Assembly (NCBI GenBank): GCA_963681505.1
Contig: OY811991.1
Location: forward strand, 3,470,438-3,534,437
Reading direction: 5' to 3'
DNA from: Eunapius fragilis
Lineage: Eukaryota > Porifera > Demospongiae > Spongillida > Spongillidae
DNA: 64,000 nucleotides
Within the stretch, counting starts at the first letter, position 1. Each line of letters starts with the position of its first letter. Position numbers and translations under genes: made by a program. The notes under the pieces are model-generated. The model saw only the letters and a list, made by a program, of their open reading frames with translations, was not told the origin of the DNA and made no database searches. Below are positions 23,456 through 36,700 of this stretch, in pieces.

Positions 23456-26400
23456 AGAATAGTTGAGAGCCATCGCCAGAATGTACCGAAGAGGAAAATC
23501 GTACCTGGGGTGTAAGCTGCATGTAATTTCATTCAAGTACCATTATTATTACTGCCCAATTAGGGCCCTTACTGATCATCTCTTCAACTGTTATTCTGAC
23601 TTCACCCAAGCATCCTCTGACAAGGTATGGTATCTACTTGTGCTACCACCCTTTCTGTCGTCACTGCCCCCACCATACACCATCAAATGTCTCTAGAGAT
23701 TCAGAAGTACAGTCAACCTCCTGCACAGTGTAGACTCCCAGCATGCAAAAGTGTCTGTGATTGTCAACCTGTACTCTGATGACCAAGGATACTCCATCAT
23801 GTTCTGCTCTCATAATGGTGAGCACTGCATGACAATTCAGTCACTTGAGTGCATTATTTTGTTTTCATAAATTAGGGACAATATCAGAAGAAGTAGTTCT
23901 TCCATATGAAGCAAGTTGCATTCATTTAGCAACTAGTATAATAAAAAGATTTTCCATTTGAATGTAGGATAATGAGATATTCAGTTACTTGGATAACCAG
24001 GAGGTAGTTTGTCACATTGAAGTGCCAAACAGAAAGTACTCAGTTTGTGTGTGTTCCTTACAGCTGTCTCCAGTACTTCTAGACGTACTGAAACAAACAC
24101 AAGTATATACATGGTGCATAATATCTGCATTGAAAACAATGATGGTTTGCAGATGTGTGTTCTCTATGAGGGGTGTGTGATATGTGAAGTACGTGACCAT
24201 CGTGGCAAAGCATCTGGCCAATATGAAAAGCAACTTCTCCTTTTAAGACCAACTCTTGAAGTAACCATTTTCCATTTTCAGGGACGTTTTAAAACTTCTT
24301 TGTTATCTTTAGACTGTGCTGGCCACTGTCAGCAAGATTAGCCATGAAATAAAGTGTACTCCTGTAAGTTTAAGTTTGCTCACGGGGGGGGGATTGTTAT
24401 CAGACCTCCCTTTTTGTTAATGTCAATTGTCCCGACTGTGTTGAATTGTACACCCGGGTGCAGGGCTAATTATTTTTGACATTTGGTTTATTGAACTTTC
24501 CATTAAACGATACTGGCACATAGTACAAGTCCTTTTAGGATTGAGCCAAGGAAAGTAAGGCTTTAATCCTTTTTTTACTGTACCATGCTAGCAGCAAATT
24601 TTGTTTAACACGTGCAGAGCTTCGTGGATAGCTCCGCTAGCTCGAAAGGATTTAAACCTTACTTTTCTCAGCCCAATCCTAAAAGAAGTTGTACTACATG
24701 TACGTGTGCTAAAAGTTTTATGTGCCAATAATGTATAGCACTATGAAAACCTCAAGGTTTGGTACCCGTATACATATGTGTACTGAGCCAGTAAAGTTAC
24801 CTCCTCATTGGTGATCACTGTAAGTGATTACTATGGTTACCTCCTTATTGGTGATTGCTATAGGTGACCACTGTGGTTACCTCCTCATTGGTGACCACTG
24901 TGGTTTTGTCCTCAGTGGTCACTATAGGGTTCATGATTACTTATTGTAAAGATAATCTGTTGACCTGTGTAGTTAACTGTTGCCCAGATTACCCTATGTG
25001 TGTGCTGTGTTATGGTGTGCGTGTCCTATAATGATGAGGACGTGTGTATGAGTGGTTTTTGACACATTGTGCATATGAGTGGTTTTTGACACTACGTGTT
25101 ATTATTTCAGGAAGAAAGGGTGATTTTGGAGAGCCAGTTAATTTATGCCACTCAGCCCCCCATATGCCTCGACCCAAGCACAGAAGTTGTCTGTGTGACA
25201 AACAGATTACACTACAACCAACGGAAGTTTCATAGTTACTCAATCAAAAGGTACATGTAGTTGGTGCAGAAAGTAATATTTTTAAAAACTAAACGGTTTC
25301 TATTACAATTAGGGATTTACATGTACATGTATAGTGTATTGTGCAAGCAAATGTTTTTAATCACAGCAATCTAAACATGACTGGGATGTTGCTAAGCAAA
25401 GTCATTATTATTATGTGATGCAAGGGAAGTATAGGAATTAATATGATGCTATACATCCAATGTTATAAACTAGTACAGAGGAAAGTCATTATGAAAGCGG
25501 ACGTTGTGATTAATTACATGTAAAGAAAACATTTTCTAATGAGAAAGTGGTGGGATATAGGAATTGCACATTTACAAACCAGATAGCGAGTTGTGGTGTT
25601 AGTACTTTGTAGTCTCGGCCCCAGACCCAGGTCACTGCAGCAGATGGATTATATCTCTGCTACGGGAACTAGGCTGTGGAAGCAATTGTATTGGTCATGG
25701 CTGGACATCATACGCATGCAATCTGTTTGTGTGAATGTACTTTTGAAGAAAGCTCTTACTTGTTCACTTACCATGGTGCCATTGGGAACAGGTATCTAAG
25801 GCAAATGTCCCATGCTTATCGTGCAAGGATCAATATGAGAGCAGAAAGTGATGCACCTGAAAGGTTAAAGCTGCATGACTTCATTTCAAAGCGAAAAACA
25901 CCAGGAGTGTCATCAAAACCTGCCGTAAGAGCATGAATACATTTTCACAATGTGCATTCACTAATACATTTATGTGTGTGTGCTTTTATGTATTTGCATA
26001 CGTGTGTGGGTGTGTGTATGTATGTGTGCATACATGTATATTTGTGTGTCTGTGCATGTCTTTGTATGAAGTATATTGACTTCTGGAAGAAGTCAGAGAT
26101 CAAGGCAACCCAGCTTCCCACACCAGAAGAGGTTTGAATGAATCCTATGATTCTAGGGCTCTGTTGGTAAACTGTGTGGTTGTGCTAGATTATAAAGACT
26201 GTGCAGCAGTATGCTAGGAGTCTACCTGGTGAGTCCCTATCTGACCAGCCACCCTTGACAGTTGAAAGGGAGGTCGCACCTGCACCCAAGCTGCCACCTC
26301 CTGTGTATGTGCTCATGGTAACCATTTATGTAGGGTTAGTGTTTACTGCTGAGATCTTTTCGTAGGGTTCCTACATCAGTTGATGAATTCTTAAATACAA

Positions 26401-29400
26401 AGTGAGCTACGTGTAATGTAACATGCAGTGTTTATATGCAGCCAATGCACATGTATGCCACCCACACTTTATATTCCGCCCACACTTTATATGCCGATCA
26501 CACTTTATATGCCACCCACACTTTATGTGCCACCCATACTTTATATGCTGCCCACACTTTATATGCCGCCCACACTTTATGTGCCACCCACACTTTATAT
26601 GCCTCCACACTTCATATGCCGCCCACACTTTATGTGCCACCCACACTTTATATGTCGCCCACACTTCATATGCCGCCCACACTTTGTATGCCACCCACAC
26701 TTTATATGCCGCCCATACTTCATATGCCGCCCACACTTCATATGCCGCCCACACTTTATATGCCTCCCACACTTTATATGTCGCCCAAAATTTTTTGCTG
26801 CCCACACTTCATATATTGCAGGCATTTCCTTGCAGTGTTGTGGAGTATGTACACTGTAACATTTCAATGTACACACCTTTGTTAGTTCATTATGATTAGT
26901 GTGTGAAATTATCTTTGTGGATTTGATATAGGTTTTGTTTCATTTGGACTTTGAACCAGCTTGTGTTAGGTTTCGTGAAGGTGATGATAATGTAAATCAG
27001 TGATACCTAAAGGCATAGCTTTTATAAAGCTGCATATAGGGTGTTGCCTTTTGAACCCAAAAAGTGTGCATCTACCATGATCATGTAATGTTTAAGCATA
27101 AGCTGTAACCTGTTTGTATAGCCGTATTGCCCACCTGTCACAGAGTAACCTGCTGTCCTTTGTAAATCTTTTTCTCCTTGTTATGACTTCATGAAATATG
27201 TAAATAAACGTGTATCAATAGAATGTATATTTGATAGGGAGTAAAAGTTGACAGCTTTTCAATTACAGCCTTCGCAATGCCTCATCACAGCAGCCCAAGG
27301 TCTCTGCAATAGCCAGAAATTCAGCAGGCACCACTCAACCTTTGACTACAAACTTTTCCACCAGTTTTACACAAACTGTACTTTCCAATCCCACTCCAAA
27401 TGTCACCACAAACGTCCCAATTCTCACCCCAAGTCCTGCCCCAAGTATCACCCCAAGCCTTTACCCAAGTCCTGCTCCAAGTGTTACCCCAAGCGTTTTC
27501 CCAAATCCCACCCCAAATCCTGCCCAAAGTGGTACCCCAAACGTTTTCCCAAATCTCACCCCAAGCCCAGCTCTCCTAGACCTGCTTCGGCCACTGCAGG
27601 TTCGCAAAGGACCACGCCCTATTGCCCCGGCTACTTCAGCACTAAGTACAACTTCATTTTCCACAACAGTTGCTCCTGTTGTGTCAGCTCCTGCTGCTCC
27701 TATGCCTCCTGTACTCACGACACAGCAAGCAGCCGAGAAGGGTACATCAATTGCAAAGTCGCCAGTTACTAGTCTAGCTAAGTTAGTGTCCTCATCGCAA
27801 GCTGGCACAACCACTGCTGTTGTGGTCGCATCACCCATTGGTGGAAATGCAGGTGGACGAGCGACTGTTAATGTTTCAGTAAGTGTTGTTGTGTGCCTTA
27901 GTAGGTGTGCTTTGTTAGGTGAGCATTGGTACATTTAGGTGGGCTTTGCAGCACGTAAGTAAGCAAGTACATGTACAAGTAGCTGGGGTGTGTGATTTAT
28001 CATTTTTTGAATTTGCATTTGGCAGCGGGAGTCATGGACGGCTACTTCTACCCCACCTCTTCGACGCCCTCCTGCTGCTGGGAGCTACTTCCTGTCATCT
28101 TCTACCAATGTGCAAGTTTTGCCAGTCCTTCAGCGTCCTCCTGTTGTTAGCCCTCAGCAGGTAACCTTGCATGTCCTCCTGTTGTTAGCCCTCAGCAGGT
28201 AACCTTGCATGTCCTCCTGTTGTTAGCCCTCAGCAGGTACCCTTGCATGTCCTCCTGTTGTTAGCCCTCAGCAGGTACCCTTGCATGTCCTCCTGTTGTT
28301 AGCCCTCAGTAGGTAACCTTGCATGTATACACATTTGTACAAGGTACATCACACCCCATATATATTCCAAGCAGTATCGTATGTACAATGGGGAGATAAG
28401 TTAGTAAAGGGTGGAATTAGTCAAGAGAACACAGCCTTCATGAAACACAATGGCTACATTTCTTGTATAACCTGAATGATAAAGGGTCAAACGGCACCAT
28501 TATACATGTATGTAAGTCATGGTTGGATGCTGGAGCGTGTGATCCTCTATGTAATAGTAGTTTTTATTGCTGAAGCCATACAAAAATAATGCTCCCATCT
28601 TGCAAGTTTGTGCCATAATACAATCAGTGATGATATTTGTAACTGGTAAACTTTCAAAAGTACAAATACACTTTGGAACTAGGGAACTGATATCAAAACA
28701 TTAAACGTACATATGCCATCTGCATTATCAAACCTGCAATTAAATTAATGCATCAGAGATGTAGACGTATTTAATTGTGTACATATATAATTTTAAACTG
28801 TTAAAAAAAATATCCTGGTATCAATCCCGTAATACATAATGTTTGATCAGATTATCGAAGTGTAACAATAATAGCTTGAGCATTTGATCAAGGTTGTGCA
28901 TATTTCGGATCCTCTGACTCAGCACTTGAACCTTATCTGTCTCAGTTCAGCAGATAGTTCGGAAAAGAATCATTGTGTGTTTTCATATTTGGTTCTTGCA
29001 CATAAATCAGTTTCAAGTCTTGTAACCTTCATTGCTTGGTTTATGTTTTACCCTTAGTAATGTACTGCATTGCCTTTTTAAAGATGTTTTCATTCATCTG
29101 AAAATGATTAACTGTTGCTGTTGTTTAGTACATTTAGTTAATGAGTTCTGTTATTTCACACTAAAGCAGGGGATTGGATAAATTGAAGTAGTGATATGGT
29201 TCTGACCCATTTTTTGTTTCAAGGCATCCATTCCATCATCTCTGCCAAAGTTGAACCCTTTAACTCCACCCAAAGTGTTGGCAGCCACAGCACCACGTTC
29301 AGGCAAGATGCAGGCCATGTCTATGCCACAGCTCCATAAGCTGTCTGCAACCATAACCAAGACCTCTGCTACTTCACAGCAGGTCATTCCTGCACCAAAT

Positions 29401-29490
29401 TCTACCAGTCAAGTAATAATTACCTCTGGTGAAAAGGATACAAGTACAGTTGTTAAAGACAAGGAGATATGTGGTTCTTCCAAGCAATAA
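23456..29490 (+). CDS. SUPT20H: SPT20 homologue, SAGA complex subunit; first exon not found
   Basis: Exons: 23456-23511, 23564-23624, 23697-23819, 23877-23911, 23968-24003, 24064-24102, 24153-24260, 24313-24363, 25111-25250, 25801-25924, 26072-26131, about 26191-26308, about 26932-26990, about 27268-27878, 28026-28160 and 29224-29490. Diagnostic parts of the SPT20 domain: ESHRQNVPKRK, VIVNLYSDDQGYSIMF, LSPVLLDVLKQTQ, YEGCVICEVRDH, QLLLLRPTLE, ESQLIYATQPPICLDPS and LHDFISKRK, all in family order. The second half is a Ser/Thr/Pro-rich tail. In known systems SPT20 is needed for SAGA coactivator integrity. The start codon exon is unresolved (probably 23.0-23.4 kb). The intron after 23911 appears to use a GC donor. 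Confidence 0.93.
24795..24925. repeat. Imperfect ~42-bp tandem repeat in a SUPT20H intron
   Basis: About three copies of ggttacctcctcattggtga followed by a variable cactgtggt-type end. Confidence 0.75.
25515..25560. mobile_element. Fragment of the terminal hairpin arm (family of copies 1-3)
   Basis: gtaaagaaaacattttctaatgagaaagtggtgggatataggaattg resembles one arm of the hairpin at 44555-44822. The second arm is absent. A second scrap of the arm may lie at about 15397-15420. Confidence 0.6.
25611..25669. mobile_element. Degenerate half of the 16146-16273 foldback family
   Basis: agtctcggccccagaccc, then gcagcagatggatta and ctgctacg, follows the left arm of the palindrome at 16146 with several substitutions. 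No second arm. Confidence 0.6.
26461..26810. repeat. 18-bp satellite in a SUPT20H intron
   Basis: About 19 copies of cccacactttatatgccg with variants (tca for tta, acc for gcc). The 18-bp period keeps several frames open on both strands, which makes false open frames. It lies between the exons ending about 26308 and starting about 26932. Confidence 0.95.
28135..28324 (+). repeat. Five 38-bp repeats that each duplicate an exon end plus its splice donor
   Basis: Copies start at 28135, 28173, 28211, 28249 and 28287. Each contains cctcagcag followed by a donor (gtaacc in copies 1, 2 and 5; gtaccc in copies 3 and 4; copy 5 reads cagtag before its donor). The first copy is the true end of the SUPT20H exon 28026-28160. 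Confidence 0.97.
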
Positions 29491-29556
29491 TATATGTGTG
29501 TGTGTGTGTGTGTGTGTGCGTCTGACTTATGAAATATATATATATATATATACATG
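29491..29556. repeat. (GT)n followed by (AT)n just after the SUPT20H stop
   Basis: A short GT run and then an AT run in the presumed 3' untranslated region. Confidence 0.9.
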
Positions 29557-30769
29557 GTGTACATGTACTGTGGTTTTTTTAATTTTTAAATACATCGGGT
29601 TTACGTACAATGCGGTGAAAATAGGGGAGAATTTAGCAAATGAAAAATTCCCTCTGAAAGGAGTTGCTTGTTTTTGTTTGAACCGCCTTGACACCTGCAC
29701 ATTTCAATGTTATTAGTGTGGCATTTATGTAGACCAAATTTCATATACCCTTCATGGCTGGTTTTCACCAGCCAGTTTTTTGTATGATATCATTTTCTGA
29801 ACGAAAATAGCATTGGCACACACTTATATTGAACAAATATCAGTACTGTTTTGTTGTTGAGCCCTGACGTGTGTCAATGGAGCTGGATGTTGAGCAGTGT
29901 CACACAATGTCATGAAGTACTCTATAGAACATAGGTTTTTCAAGACATTACACTGCATGGGTATATTACTGATGATCAGGAATCTGCTACATTTTTAGTT
30001 TTTAGAAATGTGTTCTCAATATGATAGTAATGTTTCACTTGATAGCTTTTTGTTTTGCAATAATTGTAGCAAAACCAAGTCGATTTTTTCTTCCCTCTTG
30101 CATCATACCACGTACATGCAGAAAATGAGTGTTTAAAATGCCTCTACTTAAGAAATTTCTACTGCTCCTATAAATACAAAAACAGTATCTATTTAATGCA
30201 CATTTTTGCCACTTTCATTTGATATTACAATTGCTGCATTTGATGCAATTTGAAAACAATTCGTAAGTACCGAAGCTAATATGTCTCTTGATCTATAAGG
30301 GGCTACTAGATGGCTCTCATCTGTTTATAATCGCAAAACCTTGGAACTACACAATGTCTTCAAAGCATGAAGTTGTTCAATTAACTGTTCTATGCTTGTC
30401 ACTGGGTAAAACTTACCTGAAAGGTCAAAACTTCATAAATGTGTGGGTATATGAATAAGCCTTGTCTTTTTATAGATGCTTGTGCTGAAGTCTGATGAGC
30501 TATCCATGTCTGTTATGACATTATAGGCAGTAACTACGTAGAAATCCCTATCCTATATGCCCTTGAAAAAGAAAAATGAAGTTCTACTATCATACTGTTC
30601 CAAAAATGGCTTTGCACACAACGCAATACTACCAAGAACAAATTACCGGTACCACCTTCAGCATGATGATTGCTATAAGACAAAGTGTTTCATACAAAAT
30701 GGATATGGTGTACTAGTGCACGCAGAACATGCACACATCCTCAATTATTTATGTCGCAGACAATGAATA
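29557..30769. other. 3' flanking/intergenic region, no gene seen
   Basis: AT-rich sequence between SUPT20H and the convergent WD40 gene. No conserved frame or inverted repeat noted. Confidence 0.6.
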
Positions 30770-30775
30770 TTTATT
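30770..30775 (-). terminator. Poly(A) signal of the WD40/HEAT gene
   Basis: AATAAA on the minus strand, 21 bases beyond the TAA stop at 30797-30799. Confidence 0.7.
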
Positions 30776-30796
30776 GAATGTGCATGCACATCTAGT

Positions 30797-33700
30797 TTAT
30801 GAAATAGAGCGATCTCTAAGGATAAACACGTCACTCCAAGAGAATGCTTTAGAGTACATATATATTGATTTCTTCTTATGTTGCTCATCCAGCATCACTT
30901 TGATCATTGGGTGCATTTTTGATGGTGATTGGATCCTGGCCATACATCGACTATACCTGGCTTCTGTGCCAAACTGGAGATTGGTAGCACCCAAGTTGTT
31001 TGTCTTGTTATCTGCACATGTAATGAATGCATTGGGATGAAATCTTGTAGGCTGCGGAATGCTAACATGTTCCTTTGAAGTTGTAATGAAGGGGTATGTA
31101 GTGCGATCTGATTCTCTCAACCTTTGCTTCATACCACCATGTTTAGTTTTATTTGGAATTGCACCTTCACCAGGAGGACCAGAAGGACCACACTCCTGAT
31201 CAGAAGGACCACACTCTTGACCAGAAGGACCACACTCTTGACCAGAAGGACCACACTCCTCACCAGGACCACATTTTTGACTAGAAGAACCGCACTCTTG
31301 GTATTCATCACTCAATGCAATGTTTTGCTTTGAATAGCCTGGCACTTGTAGCTTGCCAGGTTCTATGTCAGTGATACCTAGTGCTGAATGCATGCCATTA
31401 TTGGACAGAGCATAACCTAATTCTACTCCATCTGGTTCCTCCATTGGTTCAACACAATCGTCTGTGGCACTCGTTTGATGACAACTTGAAGCAAAGGCTG
31501 GTTTATTTGATAAGAAGTGAGGCGAATGAACCTCTTGATGAATGTTCCCATCATGATGTAATGTCTCATCATTAGAAGTGTCATTTGCTGTATTGTTTCG
31601 TGTGTTTTTATTTTCTTGTATATGGCTTGAACCAAACGGTATGAGCACTAGAGGTTTTCTTCTCGAAGACTGTTTCTTGTCAGATTGAAACTTGGAAATG
31701 ATAGCTTGTGTTAATGCATGACTTGACTCCATGCAAGTGGAATTGGTAGAGTGACTCAGCGGTACCTTGAGTGCTCCACTTTGAACTCTTAGCATCTTAA
31801 CCCTCGCATGAGGATGAGGAGGAACAACAAGTGGATTTAGCTCACCATAGTCAGGAATGGGATCCAGCCTTTGCACTTCCAAGTTCCTAGACTTTGGAGT
31901 CTTATCCGCAGCAGATTTGATATTAAAAGCTGATTCTCGATCATTTTGCACAATGTTGGTGGCTGTGGACAACTGGTGATGTGAGAATGCTTCCAGCCTG
32001 TTCTGCAGTCGTAGTGGTATGGCTGTTCTGTTTAAAGGTGGTCCCTGGGTCTCGCTGGTGGTCAGCTTACTGTTTGATGTACAATGCTGTACCTTCATAC
32101 TGAGTGAAGGTACAGTATTGTCATATTTCCTGGCAATAGTTTGGCTAGCAGTTTTTACAAGTGGTGCCAAATGAGGCATTTTGGTGTCCTTACCAGCAGA
32201 CTTGAAATATCCCCCCTCTTTAAAATCAACCACATTATGTTGCTTTTGCTCAGCATGCAAATGCATCATGTTGGCTTCTGCACCTGTACCATAGTGTTGG
32301 TCATTTATGGGCTGTTTCACTGGTTGGGTAGAGCCATCATCACCTGCATGGATACCTGACATACTTGCAAATGGAAGTAAATTTTCAGCCTCCATCTCAG
32401 CTGGGATAGTATTGACTGCTCTAAATATAATAATAATTTGAAGCACATAACAATGCACACCTAACACTCACAATAGCTTTGGTACTTTTGTAATTTCCCC
32501 ATTCTTTACTCGAGAAGCCACTCCTTGGAGTACTTCATCCTATTATTATTAAATTCATGTAAATCATGACTTTGACATCATCCTTACCTCATCAGAAATG
32601 ACGTTCTTTAGGATACCAAACTGTACCATTAGCTTGTGGAGGTGTGTGCTGCAAATGTTGTCAATGAGCAAGTGGAAGAGTATATTCGACCTCACCGAGA
32701 TTCAATGCCTGTCAGCTTCTTTAGGGTCTCAAAAGCACAATGACGAATGTCATCTCTGGAATCAACTAACAAGGGTAGAATTCCAACCAACACTTCCTGG
32801 CTTGCTATATCTGGATAGTATACCACTGTTTATAACAATGACATGTGCCTGTAACCGTGTAACTAACCCATTTCTTGAATGCATTTCAGTTCAGCAATAG
32901 TCATAGCTGCATCCTCACTGCTCTTCACCTTTGATAGCAGCTCATTTGTGACTGCATGTGCTTGCTCTATATTGAACCCTGCCTTCCTGAGAATGCATAT
33001 TCAGTTTTCATGGACAGCCCACATTTGCATAACAATTCACTTGCCTCTTCATTTCAAGCAGAACACTGGTGGTGTTATTGAATGTTGAAAGGCTAGAAGC
33101 AGCTGCCAACTGAACCACTGAGATGGAAGTATGAAATTAAGTGCATTACATAATGTGAATCCTGCCACTCACAGACTGTTTCAAAATTATTGACAGGTTT
33201 AGATGTTGAAATGTGGTGAGTTCGTTCAAGATCAGCCATGTTGCTAAGGGTATTGTCATCAGTTTTCAATTCATCAATGGGAGGCATTGGTTTCGTATCA
33301 CTAAGAGATAATTCTTCACTACTGAAAGAATGGCTGTTTTGCTGAGGAGATTCATTGGAGGTATCTTGCAATGGTTCATCCTTCATGACTAAAGTTGCAC
33401 TGTTTCTTTTACTGACATTGCCAGCTGTTTCCATTTTGCACATTTTTGATGGAGGCACATCACCACGAAGACAGTCACGGGCAGCTTGCCAGGATTCAGA
33501 GAACACAAACTGCACAGGCTCCTCAGGTGGTATCACCTCCTCCTCTTCCTCTTCCTCCTCAATCCTCAATGTCACCTCCTCATCCCATGGCAGTGGCTGT
33601 ACTGGAATGCTTTGCTCCATTGCAACAGTCGGCAATGGTTCAAGAGGTGGAATTTTAAAAGTGGGCTCTAAATGACGAAGTGATTTTCGCTTCCATATTC

Positions 33701-36700
33701 TCTTTAACACAGTGCCGTTGAATGCAGGGGAAAATTTACTCTCCTGGATATCATCAACAGTACTAGCAGCAAGGGATGTGTTGATCTTCATTTTGTCACG
33801 AATGACTGAGTTAGGTATGAAACCTTTAGCAAATATTGTGATGCAGATGAACGTAAGAAGAGCTCATAAAGACACTTACAGTCTGGAGCTATGGGGTACT
33901 TCGATAAAGGTGTGCATGTTGCAAATGGCTGGACTACAGCAGCACATAATAGAGCACCCTCAGCAGGTACTGGATGCGATGGCGGTAGACAAGGTGCACA
34001 TAATAGCTGGGGTGCTTCACTCTGGACTTTCTGTGGCTCTTCAAGGTGCTCTGTGGTCACTGGTAATGGTGCAGTGGCAGTACACAGCCTATTGTCTGTA
34101 GCTACGTGATAGCTTGTCCTCTGGGAATGGTTTGAGATGGGGTGCAGCCATGTGTTGCATGTTCACATTGTACACATATTATAATACATGTATGAGATCA
34201 TTGCAGCAAAAGGTACCTACATCATTTTGTTTTTTTTCTTCAAGTTTTAAAAGATACCTAGGTACATGCATTTTGCAACATCTTTCTTACGCACTGAAAA
34301 TTGGTCTGTCCATAATGGTCCTTCCAGTTATAGTCGCTTGGACGTTTGTTTATGCATACCTGCAGCTTTAATTGCACTCATGCTCCTTCCTGGAAAATGT
34401 TATCATGTTAGGCCCATTTTGCTGCAACAATCCTATAAAGTTGGTGTCAGTCGAAGTGTTGAGTTTAATCCTAATACATGTCCACATGTGTACCTGTCTA
34501 TATACTTTCCCAAGCTTTCCCATGCATGCTAGTGCGTGCGGTGTTATTATATTAAACACGTACCGCACAACGGCCACCGCGCAATTATAATTCACGTAAG
34601 GGAATTATACGCTACGCCTATTACGATGTACACTGTACGTTACGTTTACAGTTATACCGTACAACGGCCACGGCGTAAATAATTACGTAAACTTTTTAAT
34701 GACCGCTACAGTATATGTACATGTACATGCATACATGTATTTGTATTGCAGCAGAATTCATGCCATAAAGCAGCTTAGGGATAGAAATTGCACGCACATC
34801 TCACATCCAAAAAATACTATTTGTATTAAAAGTTGCCTGTATCCACCCAAATGCCACCTGTCCTTGCCCATACTTCCCCCTTTCATTATATTTATATCCC
34901 ATATATGCTGCATAAGTAAACATGACTTGACCCCTTTATGCCTGTTCACATATTCATACATCTATCATACTTGCCCATAGATGCCCATACCAGCTTGGTT
35001 GTGTTTGCTTTAGCAGATACATGATTCGGCTGAGGGGTCAACTTTTGCCTAGCATTAGTGACATCATTCCCAGTACTGCTATTCCTTTCAGTACAATTCA
35101 TTTCCTGCTGTTGTGGATCATACACCAGATGCTGGCCTTCATTGTATTCTGGTAGCGGCTGCCGCATATTTTGGTGTATAGGTAATGAGGGAATTTTATC
35201 AGGGTCATACCTGTAGAGAGTTAATTGTGCATATAAAGGAAACAGCATAGTTAATTGAATATTGTAGGGGCACATTATAATACATCATGAATCTGTTTAA
35301 ACAGCATAGTCCTAATAAAAATTAATTATTTATATTATCTAGGCATTCAGTGCTAATGGTGTGCACTTGCCAGAATTTTGCATTTGAGTTAAACGGTCTG
35401 GAAAAATCTTTACTGTCATCTTTCCTGCTGGTTAGAGAAAGGTAATTTGGAGGCAAATAGTCAGAAGGTAACAACATGTAAAGATCCTTCTGAATGCCAA
35501 TCACCAACTCTCCAAAATCACTAGCAAAGGCCACTGATGCCAATGGAGAGCCCAAGTTGATCTCTGATACAATGCTATTTCCTTCACTCCACAGTTTCAC
35601 ATGACCATCCAAACTGCAAGTGGCAAATAGTCCAAGTTGAGGAGAGCTGGTTAGACAGGTAATAATTTCTACATGGTCGTCTTCAGCTTCATGTGTGAGG
35701 ATAGGCATGCTGCCATACTCCACAACCGATGATGTCCCCTGCAACACCCTGCAATCCAGCATATCAACCTTTTTTTCTCCGTGCACCAGACAGAGAGTTG
35801 GACCCAACAATTCAAAATGGTAGGGCAGTGGATCCATGTGAATGCTCCCCATACACTTCAGGGTAATGAGATACACATTCTCATCAACATTAATCCTCCA
35901 CAGCTTCAAGATGTTATCGACTCCAAGTGATATCAGATCAGCAGATGCTGTAGAGGCAGCCCAACAACTTCTCATTGCAATGACACAACCGGAGTGAGCA
36001 GGCTGGTAGTATGGCATGTTAAAACCTGTTCCATGCAGAAGGGAAATGTATCCTGAGCGCAGCCCTCCAAATAACAGAACTCCATGCTTCGGCTGGTCAA
36101 TAGTGCACTGCAGAGAAATCATGACACCCACACAACAAAGCCAAAGTGCAATATTTAAAATGCTCACTATAACAAAACATGTGACGTCCTCATCAGGACA
36201 ACTTGGGGCCCAGTGCTCAAGAGTGACACAAGGATTGGTTCTTGATGTGTGAACAAGAATGTCCCCAGACTTCAGCAGGACATAAACTGTGCCTTCATAT
36301 ATATTGTGAGCAACATCTTGGACACCCTAATGAGTGTATTAACAGATGATGTCATCATATTCATACATGTAAATCATATTGGCACATGGTTTATGTATGT
36401 TCTTGAAAGAATTCTCATCAGACATTTTAACTACTATACTACTTCTGATAATAAACTGTGTGTAATAGTGGATGTGTGTGAGTGTACATGTCAGTACACG
36501 TGAGCACATCACTAACCCCTGAAGGGAATATGGGAAGCAGTATGCTGATCAAGTCTCCTCTCATGGGAGCAATAATTCGAACACCACCATCCTGTTCAGA
36601 CAGCCTGATATGGCAGCATCATTTACGCAAACATGAACTAACCTCTGCAAGCGCCATTATTCTAGTTTTATGACCATATGTGACCCTGGCAATCTTAAGC

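Noticed and set aside
26407-26899. Several 90-158 codon frames over the 18-bp satellite
   Set aside because: Pure repeat shadows inside an intron.
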